From Vreelandella zhaodongensis (GTDB taxonomy: Bacteria; Pseudomonadota; Gammaproteobacteria; Pseudomonadales; Halomonadaceae): a DNA stretch of 64,000 bases. Below are positions 34,439-43,227 of this stretch, piece by piece. The first letter of the stretch is position 1, and every line of letters begins with the position of its first letter. The DNA lies in NCBI RefSeq assembly GCF_013415115.1, contig NZ_JACCDD010000008.1, forward strand, positions 1-64,000, written 5' to 3'. The notes beneath the pieces are model-generated. The model was not told the origin of the DNA. It did no database searches and saw only the letters and a list, made by a program, of their open reading frames with translations. Made by a program: the position numbers and the translations under genes.

Positions 34439-34780
34439 ATGTTTTATATCTATTGCCCCTACTGCGGCGAGCACCGTGAGGAAGAGGAGTTTCACCCCAA
34501 GGGCCAAGCGCATATTGAGCGACCCAAAGACCCCGAGGCGTGTAGTGATGAAGAGTGGGGTAACTACCTGTTCTTCCGCAACAACCCCAGAGGTGTACAT
34601 CACGAAATGTGGGTACATGCGGTGGGTTGCCGCAAATTCTTCAATGTGACACGCCACACGGTGAGCTACGAAATTCTCGAGACCTACAAAATGGGCGAGC
34701 AGCCATCGATTACCGCCGACAGTCAAAAGCAACCTCGCGAACCGGCAGCGGTAAGCCATCAAGAAGGAGTGCGGGCATGA
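34439..34780 (+). CDS. soxD: Sarcosine oxidase delta subunit
   Basis: 113 residues. MFYIYCPYCGEHREEEEF provides the Cys-x2-Cys of the structural zinc site; the remaining ligands are probably in WVHAVGCRKFF, with a His and Cys. The YETYKMGEQP segment is also typical. ATG 34439 follows GAGAGGAG. It overlaps soxA by four bases (ATGA), indicating coupling. Confidence 0.93.
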   Translation: MFYIYCPYCGEHREEEEFHPKGQAHIERPKDPEACSDEEWGNYLFFRNNPRGVHHEMWVHAVGCRKFFNVTRHTVSYEILETYKMGEQPSITADSQKQPREPAAVSHQEGVRA

Positions 34781-37700
34781 GCCAGTCCCAGCAACAAGTG
34801 TTCCGCTTAAAGGCAGGCGGCCGAATCGATCGTTCTCGCACGTTGAGCTTTACCTTTAACGGCCAGCACTATCAGGGGCATCCAGGGGATACCTTGGCGT
34901 CAGCGCTACTGGCTAACGGTGTGGATATCGTTAACCGTAGCTTTAAGTACTCGCGCCCCAGAGGCATTGTTGCTGCAGGTGCCGAAGAACCCAATGCCAT
35001 TGTTCAATTGGGTCGCGCCGAAGCAGCTCAGGTGCCTAATGTTCGCGCTACCCAGCAGGCGTTGTTCGATGGGTTGGCTGCCTGCAGTACCAACGGCTGG
35101 CCTAATGTGCAGCGTGACTTGATGGGGCTGGTGGGTAAGTTGGGTGGACGGTTCATGCCTCCAGGCTTCTACTACAAGACGTTTATGGCACCGGCGTCGA
35201 TGTGGCTGACCTACGAGAAGTATATTCGTAAGGCAGCGGGGCTGGGCCGCAGCCCTATGGAAGCCGATCCAGACAGCTATGATCACCTTCATCAACACTG
35301 CGATGTACTGGTCATTGGCGCTGGCGCGGCTGGCTTGTCTGCAGCATTGGCTGCTGCCCGTGGCGGTGCGCGGGTAATGGTTGCCGATGAGCAAGAAGAG
35401 ATGGGCGGCTCACTGCTGGGTAGCCGTGAAACTCTGGATGGTACGTCGGCAGACCAGTGGGTTGCTCGAGTGCTTGAAGAGCTAGCCGGATGTGAGAACG
35501 TCACACTGCTGCCACGTACCACGGCTAACGGTTATCACGATCACAATTTTGTGACACTGCACGAGCGACGTACTGAGCACCTGGGCGAAACGGCTCCTGT
35601 CGTCAATGGCCGTCGCCCGGTACGTTCGCGCATGCATCGAGTACGAGCAGGTCAGGTGATCCTAGCCACAGGCGCTCACGAGCGGCCATTGGTGTATGCG
35701 GGAAATGATGCTCCAGGCAACCTATTGGCAAGCGCTGTTTCTACCTACATTCGACGCTATGGTGTCGTGCCAGGTCGCCAACTGGTGCTCTCCACCAGCA
35801 ACGACGATGGTTATCGCGCCGCCTTAGACTGGAAGGAAGCAGGTTGTGAGGTGGTGGCAGTTGTTGATGCCCGCGATGCGCCTGCAGGGGATTGGGTCGA
35901 TGCCGCCCGCGCCCAAGGTATCAAGATCATCACCGGCAGTGCCGTTATCGAGGCGAAAGGCAGCAACCGAGTCACTGCCGCACGGGTCGCTAAAATCGAC
36001 ATTGAGGCTTTCAAAGTGAGCAGCCCAGTTCAGGAGTTGGCCTGCGACACTATTGCTAGCTCAGGTGGCTATAGTCCGGTGATTCACTTGGCTTCCCATA
36101 CCGGCGCGCGGCCTACTTGGCGTGACGATATCCTGGGCTTTGTGCCAGGGCTAGTGAAGGGCGTTCATGCCTGCGGTGGCGCTAATGGCACCTATGCGTT
36201 GGGCGACGTACTTGCCGAGGGTGTTGAAGCGGGTATTAAGGCGGCGGCAGCCACAGGTCACGCGGCTCCGACGGTTAACCCGCCTAGCGTTGAACGCCTC
36301 CAGCAGGGGCCAGCGGTGGCACTTTTCCAAGTGCCCCATGAGAAACCCTCTCTGCGCGGGCCTAAGCAGTTCGTCGACCTGCAGAACGACGTCACTGCAG
36401 CGGGCATCGAACTGGCTACCCGGGAAGGCTTTGAGTCTATCGAGCATATTAAGCGCTATACCGCGATGGGGTTCGGTACCGACCAAGGCAAGTTGGGTAA
36501 TATCAATGGTATGGCCATTGCAGCTCGCTGCCTGAATCGCTCCATCCCCGAGGTGGGCACCACGGTGTTTCGGCCTAATTATACGCCGGTGACCTTTGGC
36601 GCCATCGTGGGTCGCCACTGCCGTGATCTGTTCGATCCCGAGCGCTATACCGCTCTTCATCAATGGCACGTTGAGCGCGGCGCCGAGTTTGAGGATGTAG
36701 GCCAGTGGAAGCGTCCCTGGTACTACCCACAGAAGGTGAATGGCAAGACTGAGACCATGCACGAGGCGGTAGCCCGCGAATGTTTAGCGGTGCGCGAGAA
36801 AGTGGGTATTCTCGATGCTTCAACGCTTGGCAAAATCGATATCCAAGGGCCGGATGCGCGTGAATTCCTGGCGCGTATCTATACCAACAAGTGGGAGAAG
36901 CTAGCGGTTGGTAAGTGCCGCTACGGCCTGATGTGCAAAGATGATGGCATGGTCACCGATGATGGCGTGACCAGTTGCCTTGCTGAAAATCACTTTTTGA
37001 TGACCACCACCACCGGTGGCGCAGCAGCCATCTTGGAGTGGTTGGAGTTATGGCATCAGACCGAGTGGCCAGAACTGGATGTCTACTTCTCTTCAGTAAC
37101 TGACCACTGGGCCACCATGACGATCACTGGCCCTGAATCGCGCAAGCTGCTGGCTGAGATGACAGATATCGATCTTGACCGCGATAGCTTTAAGTTTATG
37201 GAGTGGCGAGCAGGCAAAGTGGCTGGGGTGCCTGCACGTGTCTATCGTATCTCCTTTACCGGTGAGTTGACCTTTGAGATTAACGTTCAAGCCAACTACG
37301 CCATGCACGTGTGGCAGACCCTGTTCAAGCATGGCGAGAAGTATGGCTTGACGCCCTATGGCACAGAGACCATGCACGTACTGCGTGCTGAGAAGGGCTT
37401 TATCATCGTTGGCCAGGAAACCGACGGCTCCGTTACTCCTGAAGACCTTGGCATGCAGTGGTGCGTAGGTTACGACAAACCCTTCTCATGGATTGGCAAG
37501 CGAGCCCTGACGCGATCGGATACCAAGCGCGAAAATCGCAAGCAGCTGGTAGGTCTGAGGCCCAAAGACCCAACGGTGGTGCTGGAGGAGGGGGCTCAGA
37601 TTGTGTTTGATCCTAAGCATGCGATTCCGATGCCCATGGCGGGACATGTGACCTCAAGCTACTACAGCCCGATCCTGGACTCCGGATTTGCTTTAGCGGT

Positions 37701-37827
37701 GGTGAAAGGCGGCCTCAAGAAAATGGGCGAAACCGTCTATCTTCCCATGGCAGACGGCCAAGTTCACGAAGCCGAAATCGTCAGCACCATTTTTTATGAT
37801 CCCAAGGGAGAGCGCCAGAATGTCTAA
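34777..37827 (+). CDS. soxA: Sarcosine oxidase alpha subunit
   Basis: 1016 residues, the family length. Residues about 10-110 include the FAD/2Fe-2S-like N-terminal fold (RSRTLSFTFNGQHYQGHPGDTLASALLANGV). An NAD-binding loop VIGAGAAGLSAALAAARGG lies near 178. From about 620 onward a GcvT-like domain (LHQWHVERGAEFEDVGQWKRPWYYP; GYDKPFSWIGKRAL) binds THF and traps formaldehyde as 5,10-methylene-THF. The start is the ATG at 34777 with AAGGAG before it; the longer open frame upstream overlaps soxD in another frame and is not coding. Confidence 0.95.
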   Translation: MSQSQQQVFRLKAGGRIDRSRTLSFTFNGQHYQGHPGDTLASALLANGVDIVNRSFKYSRPRGIVAAGAEEPNAIVQLGRAEAAQVPNVRATQQALFDGLAACSTNGWPNVQRDLMGLVGKLGGRFMPPGFYYKTFMAPASMWLTYEKYIRKAAGLGRSPMEADPDSYDHLHQHCDVLVIGAGAAGLSAALAAARGGARVMVADEQEEMGGSLLGSRETLDGTSADQWVARVLEELAGCENVTLLPRTTANGYHDHNFVTLHERRTEHLGETAPVVNGRRPVRSRMHRVRAGQVILATGAHERPLVYAGNDAPGNLLASAVSTYIRRYGVVPGRQLVLSTSNDDGYRAALDWKEAGCEVVAVVDARDAPAGDWVDAARAQGIKIITGSAVIEAKGSNRVTAARVAKIDIEAFKVSSPVQELACDTIASSGGYSPVIHLASHTGARPTWRDDILGFVPGLVKGVHACGGANGTYALGDVLAEGVEAGIKAAAATGHAAPTVNPPSVERLQQGPAVALFQVPHEKPSLRGPKQFVDLQNDVTAAGIELATREGFESIEHIKRYTAMGFGTDQGKLGNINGMAIAARCLNRSIPEVGTTVFRPNYTPVTFGAIVGRHCRDLFDPERYTALHQWHVERGAEFEDVGQWKRPWYYPQKVNGKTETMHEAVARECLAVREKVGILDASTLGKIDIQGPDAREFLARIYTNKWEKLAVGKCRYGLMCKDDGMVTDDGVTSCLAENHFLMTTTTGGAAAILEWLELWHQTEWPELDVYFSSVTDHWATMTITGPESRKLLAEMTDIDLDRDSFKFMEWRAGKVAGVPARVYRISFTGELTFEINVQANYAMHVWQTLFKHGEKYGLTPYGTETMHVLRAEKGFIIVGQETDGSVTPEDLGMQWCVGYDKPFSWIGKRALTRSDTKRENRKQLVGLRPKDPTVVLEEGAQIVFDPKHAIPMPMAGHVTSSYYSPILDSGFALAVVKGGLKKMGETVYLPMADGQVHEAEIVSTIFYDPKGERQNV

Positions 37828-38455
37828 CGCGGTCACTTTCGATACCCGTACTGATACCGCTATCCCGGTAGAGTCCCCGTTAGCCTTTAGCTACCGGCAA
37901 AGCGGTGCTCCACGTGCTGGTAGTTCAAGTCGGGTTCAGCTACGCGAGCGAGCAATGCTTGGGCATCTGATCCTACGAGGCGGTGCCATCGTTCTCGACG
38001 AGGCGGTGCGCGACGTGCTGGGGATTAGCTTGCCTGGCAAGCCCCAGGCGCTAGTGCAGGATACCAGCGGCGAGCGTTCTATTCAGTGGCTTTCCCCAGA
38101 TGAGTGGCTGGTAATAGTGCCTGGCGGTGAGGAGTTCCCACTAGAGACGCAACTGCGGGAGCGTTTAGGGAATTCCCATTACGCCATCAGTGATGTCAGC
38201 GGTGGGCAGACGGCGTTAGAGATTACCGGTGAGGCGGCTCGAGAGCTATTGATGAAAGCGGTGATCTACGACGTTCATCCTAGCAATTTCCCGGTGGGCA
38301 AAGGCGTTACTACGGTTTTCGCTAAGGCGACGACCATCCTTCGTCGGCCCAGCGAGGAGCGTTGGGAACTAGTGGTGCGGCGCAGTTTTGCCGACTACTG
38401 CTACCGCTGGCTACTGGATGCAGCAGCAGAGTATAGCGTGAACGTAGAACAATAA
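37820..38455 (+). CDS. soxG: Sarcosine oxidase gamma subunit
   Basis: 211 residues. The sequence from LRGGAIVLDEAVRDVLGISLPGKPQ through WLSPDEWLVIVPGGEE, SDVSGGQTALEITGEAARELLMK and VRRSFADYCYRWLLDA is the SoxG pattern, a GcvT-like fold. It overlaps the end of soxA by eight bases, with a GGGAGAG site inside soxA. It completes the four-subunit enzyme, with purU 62 bases downstream. Confidence 0.93.
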   Translation: MSNAVTFDTRTDTAIPVESPLAFSYRQSGAPRAGSSSRVQLRERAMLGHLILRGGAIVLDEAVRDVLGISLPGKPQALVQDTSGERSIQWLSPDEWLVIVPGGEEFPLETQLRERLGNSHYAISDVSGGQTALEITGEAARELLMKAVIYDVHPSNFPVGKGVTTVFAKATTILRRPSEERWELVVRRSFADYCYRWLLDAAAEYSVNVEQ

Positions 38456-38517
38456 GCAGGCAGGCCGGAACGCTGTTTCGGCCGCTATCATCTGTCGCGA
38501 ACAGGGATACATGCACT

Positions 38518-39384
38518 ATGAGCCGAATGAGTGATACCTGGATACTTGCCGCCCAATGCCCAAGCCGTTTGGGAACGGTGGACGTCGTCACACGCTTTTT
38601 AAAAGAGCAACAGTGCTATATCACCGAACTGAACTCTTTCGATGACCGTCACGGTGGGCGCTTTTTCATTCGCGCCGAGTTCCGTCCAGAGCGAGATGTT
38701 TTCCATGAAGAGAGCTTTCACGCCGATTTTGCAGCGCGGGCAAGCGAGTTCGACATGCAGTTCGAGCTGACGCCGCCTGGCAAGCGAACGGGAACCGTGA
38801 TCCTCGTCTCGAAAGCGGATCACTGCCTGAATGATCTTCTCTATCGTTATCGCACTGGGCAACTGCCGCTTGATATTAGAGCGGTGATTTCAAACCACCC
38901 AGATTTAGAACCGCTGGCGACCTGGCACGGCCTGCCATATCACTATCTCCCCATCAGCCCTGAGACTAAGTTGGAGCAGGAAGCGCAGGTACGCAAAATC
39001 ATCGCGGATACTGACGCAGAGTTGGTAGTGCTGGCAAGGTATATGCAGGTACTTTCCCCCGACATGTGTGAACTATTAGCTGGACGGGCCATCAACATCC
39101 ATCACTCTCTGCTGCCCGGTTTTAAAGGTGCTAAGCCTTATCATCAGGCATACGAAAAAGGGGTTAAACTGGTCGGTGCAACGGCGCATTATATTAATAA
39201 TGACCTTGATGAAGGGCCAATTATTGCTCAAGGAGTCGAGCCCGTCGACCATACCCATTATCCCGAGGATCTGGTGGCCAAGGGGCGGGATATTGAGTGT
39301 CTCACCCTGGCCAGAGCGATTAGCTATCATTTAGAACGTCGTGTGTTCTTTTACTCGGGGCGCACGGTGGTTTTTGGTAACTAA
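38518..39384 (+). CDS. purU: Formyltetrahydrofolate deformylase
   Basis: 288 residues. An N-terminal ACT domain (LAAQCPSRLGTVDVVTRFLKEQQCYITELNSFDD) and a C-terminal formyltransferase-like domain with AINIHHSLLPGFKGAKPYHQAYEKGVKLVGATAHYI and DEGPIIAQ, which hold the catalytic Asn, His and Asp. It hydrolyses 10-formyl-THF to formate and THF. In this operon it would regenerate THF for sarcosine oxidase and release surplus one-carbon units as formate for the formate dehydrogenase encoded nearby. Confidence 0.95.
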   Translation: MSRMSDTWILAAQCPSRLGTVDVVTRFLKEQQCYITELNSFDDRHGGRFFIRAEFRPERDVFHEESFHADFAARASEFDMQFELTPPGKRTGTVILVSKADHCLNDLLYRYRTGQLPLDIRAVISNHPDLEPLATWHGLPYHYLPISPETKLEQEAQVRKIIADTDAELVVLARYMQVLSPDMCELLAGRAINIHHSLLPGFKGAKPYHQAYEKGVKLVGATAHYINNDLDEGPIIAQGVEPVDHTHYPEDLVAKGRDIECLTLARAISYHLERRVFFYSGRTVVFGN

Positions 39385-39665
39385 TGCTTTTTGCCTAATT
39401 CTACTGTTAGTAAACGCAAACAGTTCGAACACGCTTTTATAGTTGGGTTGCTGTCGCTGCTAAGCTTTTTCCAGAGCGATATGCAACCCCTTGTTATATG
39501 TGAGAAGTTATGTGTGATAAGTCGTGCTTAAACGTATTGTTTTATAAATATAAAAATATCTTCAATAAAAGATAGATTGGTTTTATTTATTATCACATAA
39601 ATGATTTATTGAGATTTTCAGGCATCGCCTGATCTTCCCCTGTTTATATGTCAAGAGGTGCTCCA

Positions 39666-41048
39666 ATGCCTATCAGTGTTTTCGACCTTTTTAAAATTGG
39701 AGTAGGTCCCTCCAGTTCCCATACCGTCGGGCCCATGCAGGCCGCTTTTAAGTATGTTACATCACTACGCGACGCCGACCTTCTTGATGAAGTAGCCCAT
39801 CTAGACGTTCATCTTTATGGCTCACTGTCAGCGACGGGCGTAGGGCACGCAACGGATCACGCGATTATTATGGGGCTGATGGGTGAGCGCCCCGACACGA
39901 TTGATCCTTTGATTATTGGGCCATCTATTGCGTCGCTTAAAGAGAGTCAGTTATTAGAACTTGGACGCCAAAAAACAATCGCTTTTGATTGGAATCACGA
40001 TATTTATTTCCATGAAGAGAGTTTGCCTCACCACCCTAATGCCATGCGGCTTGCTGCTTTTACAGCTCAAGGCCAATTACTGCATGAAAATACCTATTAC
40101 TCGGTAGGAGGTGGTTTTGTTGTTGAACAAGCCCAGGTGGATATGCCGTTAGAGGATTTCGATGGGGCGACTATTCCCTACAACTTCGATACCGCCGAAG
40201 AGCTACTGGCATTATGTAAAAAAGAGCAGCTGAGTATTAGCCGCTTAATGCTAGAGAATGAGAAAGTATGGCGGACGGAGGACGAGGTTAGAAATGAGCT
40301 GTGGCGAATCTGGCAAGTCATGTGTGAATGCATCGACAATGGATTAACCCACGAAGGGGTATTGCCGGGGGGGTTGAACGTAAAGCGCAGAGCTAAGCTG
40401 CTTCACCAGCGGCTTCAAGCGGCTGAACAGAATGATTGCCTAATCGCATCGACGTTCTCAGCGATGGAGTGGGTGAATATTTTTGCCCTTGCCGTTAATG
40501 AAGAAAATGCAGCGGGAGGGCGCATGGTAACGGCGCCTACCAATGGTGCAGCGGGCATTATTCCTGCCGTCTTGCACTACTACATGAAATTTCAGCCAAA
40601 CGCTTGCGAGAAAAACGTCGTGGATTTTCTGCTAGCGGCAGGTGCCATTGGCATCCTTTGCAAGAAGAATGCTTCTATATCTGGAGCAGAGGTGGGCTGC
40701 CAAGGGGAGGTTGGGTCGGCGTGCGCCATGGCGGCTGCTGGCTTAGCTGATGTGATGGGGGGCACACCCGAGCAAGTAGAGCATGCGGCCGAAATCGGCT
40801 TGGAACACAACTTAGGATTAACCTGCGACCCAGTGGGTGGGCTGGTTCAGATTCCCTGTATTGAACGCAACGCCATTGCGACGGTAAAGGCCATTAATGC
40901 AGCGCAAATGGCGTTGCACGGTGATGGCACTCACTTTATATCGTTAGATAAAGTGATTCGCACCATGCGCGATACGGGGAGAGACATGCTTGATAAATAT
41001 AAGGAAACATCTAAGGGTGGACTGGCTGTTAATGCCATTGAGTGTTAG
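39666..41048 (+). CDS. sdaA: L-serine ammonia-lyase (iron-sulfur type)
   Basis: 460 residues, single-chain form. [25 protein letters not shown] at the start and [47 protein letters not shown] near the C-terminus supply the cysteines of the [4Fe-4S] active site. It converts serine to pyruvate and ammonia, the last step of glycine betaine carbon entering central metabolism. ATG 39666 follows AGAGGTG. The 281-base gap after purU is A/T-rich from 39530 and includes a small TATCTT/AAGATA inverted repeat (39557-39574), so it may have its own promoter. Confidence 0.94.
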   Translation: MPISVFDLFKIGVGPSSSHTVGPMQAAFKYVTSLRDADLLDEVAHLDVHLYGSLSATGVGHATDHAIIMGLMGERPDTIDPLIIGPSIASLKESQLLELGRQKTIAFDWNHDIYFHEESLPHHPNAMRLAAFTAQGQLLHENTYYSVGGGFVVEQAQVDMPLEDFDGATIPYNFDTAEELLALCKKEQLSISRLMLENEKVWRTEDEVRNELWRIWQVMCECIDNGLTHEGVLPGGLNVKRRAKLLHQRLQAAEQNDCLIASTFSAMEWVNIFALAVNEENAAGGRMVTAPTNGAAGIIPAVLHYYMKFQPNACEKNVVDFLLAAGAIGILCKKNASISGAEVGCQGEVGSACAMAAAGLADVMGGTPEQVEHAAEIGLEHNLGLTCDPVGGLVQIPCIERNAIATVKAINAAQMALHGDGTHFISLDKVIRTMRDTGRDMLDKYKETSKGGLAVNAIEC

Positions 41049-41106
41049 TCGTTTGGTACCTTTCTTTGACGGCGCTGGGTGATTAGAAACAATATGCGTC
41101 GTTTAG

Positions 41107-41145
41107 GCATGAAGAAGGCTGTTAGCAAGACAGTCATGCGTTTTT
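41107..41145 (+). terminator. First hairpin after sdaA
   Basis: GCATGA (41107-41112) pairs with TCATGC (41134-41139) and CTGT with ACAG inside, with a six-base one-sided bulge, followed by a short T run. Likely terminator of sdaA. Confidence 0.55.
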
Positions 41146-41194
41146 ACGTCGCAGTTAGCTAACAGTCTCCTACTTCTGGTGAGTGACAAAGCAC

Positions 41195-41217
41195 CGCAGG
41201 TAGTTCTGCGTTTTTTT
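41195..41217 (+). terminator. Second hairpin after sdaA
   Basis: Short stem CGCAG (41195-41199) / CTGCG (41206-41210) followed by seven T. A compact intrinsic terminator 150 bases past sdaA. Confidence 0.75.
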
Positions 41218-41491
41218 CAGTTATCTTAAGTCCGTCGGGTTATGTCTTTAGATTTTTTTGTTATTTCTGGTTAAGTAACTGGCGATACCCCGATCATAGT
41301 GATGTGCCGCTCTGGAACGGGGGCACGCTTTCGAAAGGTGACTCAGAAGGCGGTGTGGCGCGAGATGGGTAGCTTGATCCGAGGTTGCCCTGGCGCTATG
41401 TCGTTGATCCTGACACCGCTTGGTATGAGTCGAAATAACAAAAGATAGGCATTTCAAGCAGCGAATTACATGGATTGATAAGGAGATAACG

Positions 41492-41950
41492 ATGCATAAA
41501 ACAGTAGCGATGGCCGGTGTGTTTGCCTTAGCGTTACCGATGGTGGCTAGTGCAGATAACCACGATGCCGAGAGTGAAAAAGCATTAATGATTCTCACCA
41601 GCGACGCCTTACAAACGCAATCAATGGCCATGATATTAGGCAATGCGATGCGTCAGCAGGGCACAGATTTACATATCTTGCTGTGTGACGCCGCGGGTGA
41701 TCTAGCGGTAGATGGCTATGACAGTGAGGCAGCGGTCAATACCCCGCCCAGTAACCCAGCTGGGCAGATCAAGCCTGAAGATATGTTGAAAATGTTGCTA
41801 GGTGAAGGCGTAAGTGTCGATGTGTGCGCAATCTATTTGCCCAACACCGATTACACCGAAGAAGACTTGCTTGAAGGCGTTGGCATTGCTGCCCCAGGCC
41901 CCATGGCAGAAATGATGCGCGATCCCGCTATTCCTGTATTCAGTTTCTGA
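41492..41950 (+). CDS. Exported DsrE-like protein
   Basis: 152 residues. An N-terminal signal peptide (HKTVAMAGVFALALPMVASA) with probable cleavage after ASA near residue 21. The mature part resembles the DsrE/DsrF-like fold: KALMILTSDALQTQSMAMILGNAM, LHILLCDAAGDLAV, and MLKMLLGEGVSVDVCAIYLPNTD. The two Cys near 74 and 114 occupy positions where sulfur carriers have functional cysteines, so a periplasmic sulfur-relay or peroxide role is possible but unproven. ATG follows GGAGATAACG. It is a single gene with its own terminator. Confidence 0.78.
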   Translation: MHKTVAMAGVFALALPMVASADNHDAESEKALMILTSDALQTQSMAMILGNAMRQQGTDLHILLCDAAGDLAVDGYDSEAAVNTPPSNPAGQIKPEDMLKMLLGEGVSVDVCAIYLPNTDYTEEDLLEGVGIAAPGPMAEMMRDPAIPVFSF

Positions 41951-41995
41951 AGCATTAGCGCCATGCTGTCAGTATCAAGCCGCTAATGCAGGCAC

Positions 41996-42029
41996 AAAAA
42001 AGCCGCTACCTTTCGGTAACGGCTTTTTC
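41996..42029. terminator. Bidirectional terminator between DsrE-like gene and tRNA
   Basis: AAAAAGCCG, a mismatch, then TACC pairs with GGTA and CGGCTTTTT around a TTTC loop. A/T tracts on both sides suit termination in both directions. An additional 9-base inverted repeat, GCATTAGCG (41952-41960) / CGCTAATGC (41981-41989), precedes it. Confidence 0.85.
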
Positions 42030-42035
42030 TATATT

Positions 42036-42112
<77 letters not shown>

Positions 42113-42126
42113 TCAACGTGTGGCGT

Positions 42127-42154
42127 ATTCTACGCATTTTCTCCGCTATGTCAA
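42127..42154 (-). promoter_or_regulatory. Sigma-70 promoter of initiator tRNA
   Basis: On the minus strand TTGACA (42154-42149), a 16-base spacer, then TAGAAT (42132-42127). The mature tRNA begins 15 bases beyond the minus-10. Close to consensus for a stable-RNA promoter. Confidence 0.85.
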
Positions 42155-42388
42155 CCCCCTACATAAAACGGTTATGGTGTGAATCGCGACTTTCATCTTG
42201 CTGCAACATTGTCAGAGTAAAGCTATGCTTCCAATAGGCATAACAAAAAGCTTACTGTCAGTATGTCGTTCAACTAACAATACGACGTGCTGTGAATGCT
42301 GAAGCGCTACGGCGCTTATTTTGAGTGGCTTGCGACATCATAATAGTGCTTAGCGTCCAAGCCATTTGTCATATCAGGGAGGTAGTCA

Positions 42389-43135
42389 ATGGCCAATCAA
42401 GCCCCCGTCGCCTGGGTAACTGGTGGAACTGGTGGAATCGGAACGTCAATTTGTCATTCATTGGCGGATGCAGGTTATCTGGTAGTTGCGGGATATCACA
42501 ATCCCGAAAAAGCCAAAACCTGGCTGGAAACTCAGCAAGCCGCTGGTTATGACAACATTGCGTTATCGGGTGTTGACCTTTCCGACCACAATGCCTGCCT
42601 AGAAGGTGCTCGTGAGATCCACGAAAAATATGGGCCCATCAGCGTGTTAGTTAACTGCGCGGGTATTACTCGTGATGGCACCATGAAGAAGATGTCCTAC
42701 GAACAGTGGCATCAAGTGATCGATACCAACCTTAATAGCGTCTTTAACACGTGCCGCAGTGTCATTGAAATGATGCTGGAGCAGGGCTATGGCCGCATTA
42801 TTAATATTTCGTCTATTAATGGGCGTAAAGGCCAGTTTGGTCAGGTGAACTACGCCGCTGCCAAAGCGGGGATGCATGGACTTACCATGTCGCTGGCACA
42901 AGAAACGGCAACCAAAGGCATTACGGTCAATACCGTATCGCCTGGGTATATTGCCACCGACATGATCATGAAAATTCCGGAGCAGGTGCGAGAAGCGATT
43001 CGGGAAACAATTCCAGTGAAGCGTTACGGTACACCGGAGGAAATTGGGCGTTTGGTAACGTTCTTGGCAGACAAAGAATCTGGCTTCATCACCGGTGCCA
43101 ATATTGATATTAACGGTGGCCAGTTCATGGGCTAA
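42389..43135 (+). CDS. phbB: Acetoacetyl-CoA reductase
   Basis: 248 residues, short-chain dehydrogenase. VTGGTGGIGTSI is the NADP(H) loop; NISSINGRKGQFGQVNYAAAKAG contains the Ser and Tyr-x3-Lys catalytic residues; AGITRDGTMKKMSYEQW and INGGQFMG are hallmarks of PhaB. It reduces acetoacetyl-CoA to (R)-3-hydroxybutyryl-CoA for polyhydroxybutyrate synthesis. Synthase and thiolase genes are not adjacent. GGGAGGTAG precedes the ATG. Confidence 0.93.
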   Translation: MANQAPVAWVTGGTGGIGTSICHSLADAGYLVVAGYHNPEKAKTWLETQQAAGYDNIALSGVDLSDHNACLEGAREIHEKYGPISVLVNCAGITRDGTMKKMSYEQWHQVIDTNLNSVFNTCRSVIEMMLEQGYGRIINISSINGRKGQFGQVNYAAAKAGMHGLTMSLAQETATKGITVNTVSPGYIATDMIMKIPEQVREAIRETIPVKRYGTPEEIGRLVTFLADKESGFITGANIDINGGQFMG

Positions 43136-43183
43136 TGCCTTGAGCGATAAAAAATTCTCTAGAGTTAAAATATAAGGGCAGGT

Positions 43184-43206
43184 ACGGGAGGCTGATTGCC
43201 TCCCGT
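43184..43206. terminator. Hairpin between phbB and the DUF349 gene
   Basis: Nine-base stem ACGGGAGGC (43184-43192) / GCCTCCCGT (43198-43206) with a five-base loop between convergent genes. The following T run is weak on the plus strand. Confidence 0.7.
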
Positions 43207-43227
43207 TGTCGTTGAGGGAGCCGCGAA

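Larger units (their letters stand above)
41049..41491. other. Intergenic region with two terminator-like hairpins
   Basis: 443 bases between sdaA and a DsrE-like gene. It holds two hairpins described separately and no gene that I can support. An open frame on the minus strand covering it has no family likeness. Confidence 0.5.

Noticed and set aside
34609..34776. N-terminal extension of soxA from an upstream ATG
   Set aside because: It overlaps soxD in another frame, has no SoxA similarity, and the ATG at 34777 has a strong ribosome site and an ATGA overlap.
38493..38499. TGTCGCG just before purU as another GbdR-type site
   Set aside because: It is about 20 bases from the ATG and inside an operon (soxG ends 62 bases before purU), too close for an activator site; probably chance.
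39530..39620. A/T-rich segment upstream of sdaA as a mobile-element end or origin
   Set aside because: Only a 6-base inverted repeat and no target duplication, transposase or DnaA-like boxes; best read as promoter-region composition.
41248..41643. Minus-strand open frame after sdaA
   Set aside because: It overlaps the signal-peptide gene start and terminator hairpins, and shows no family pattern.
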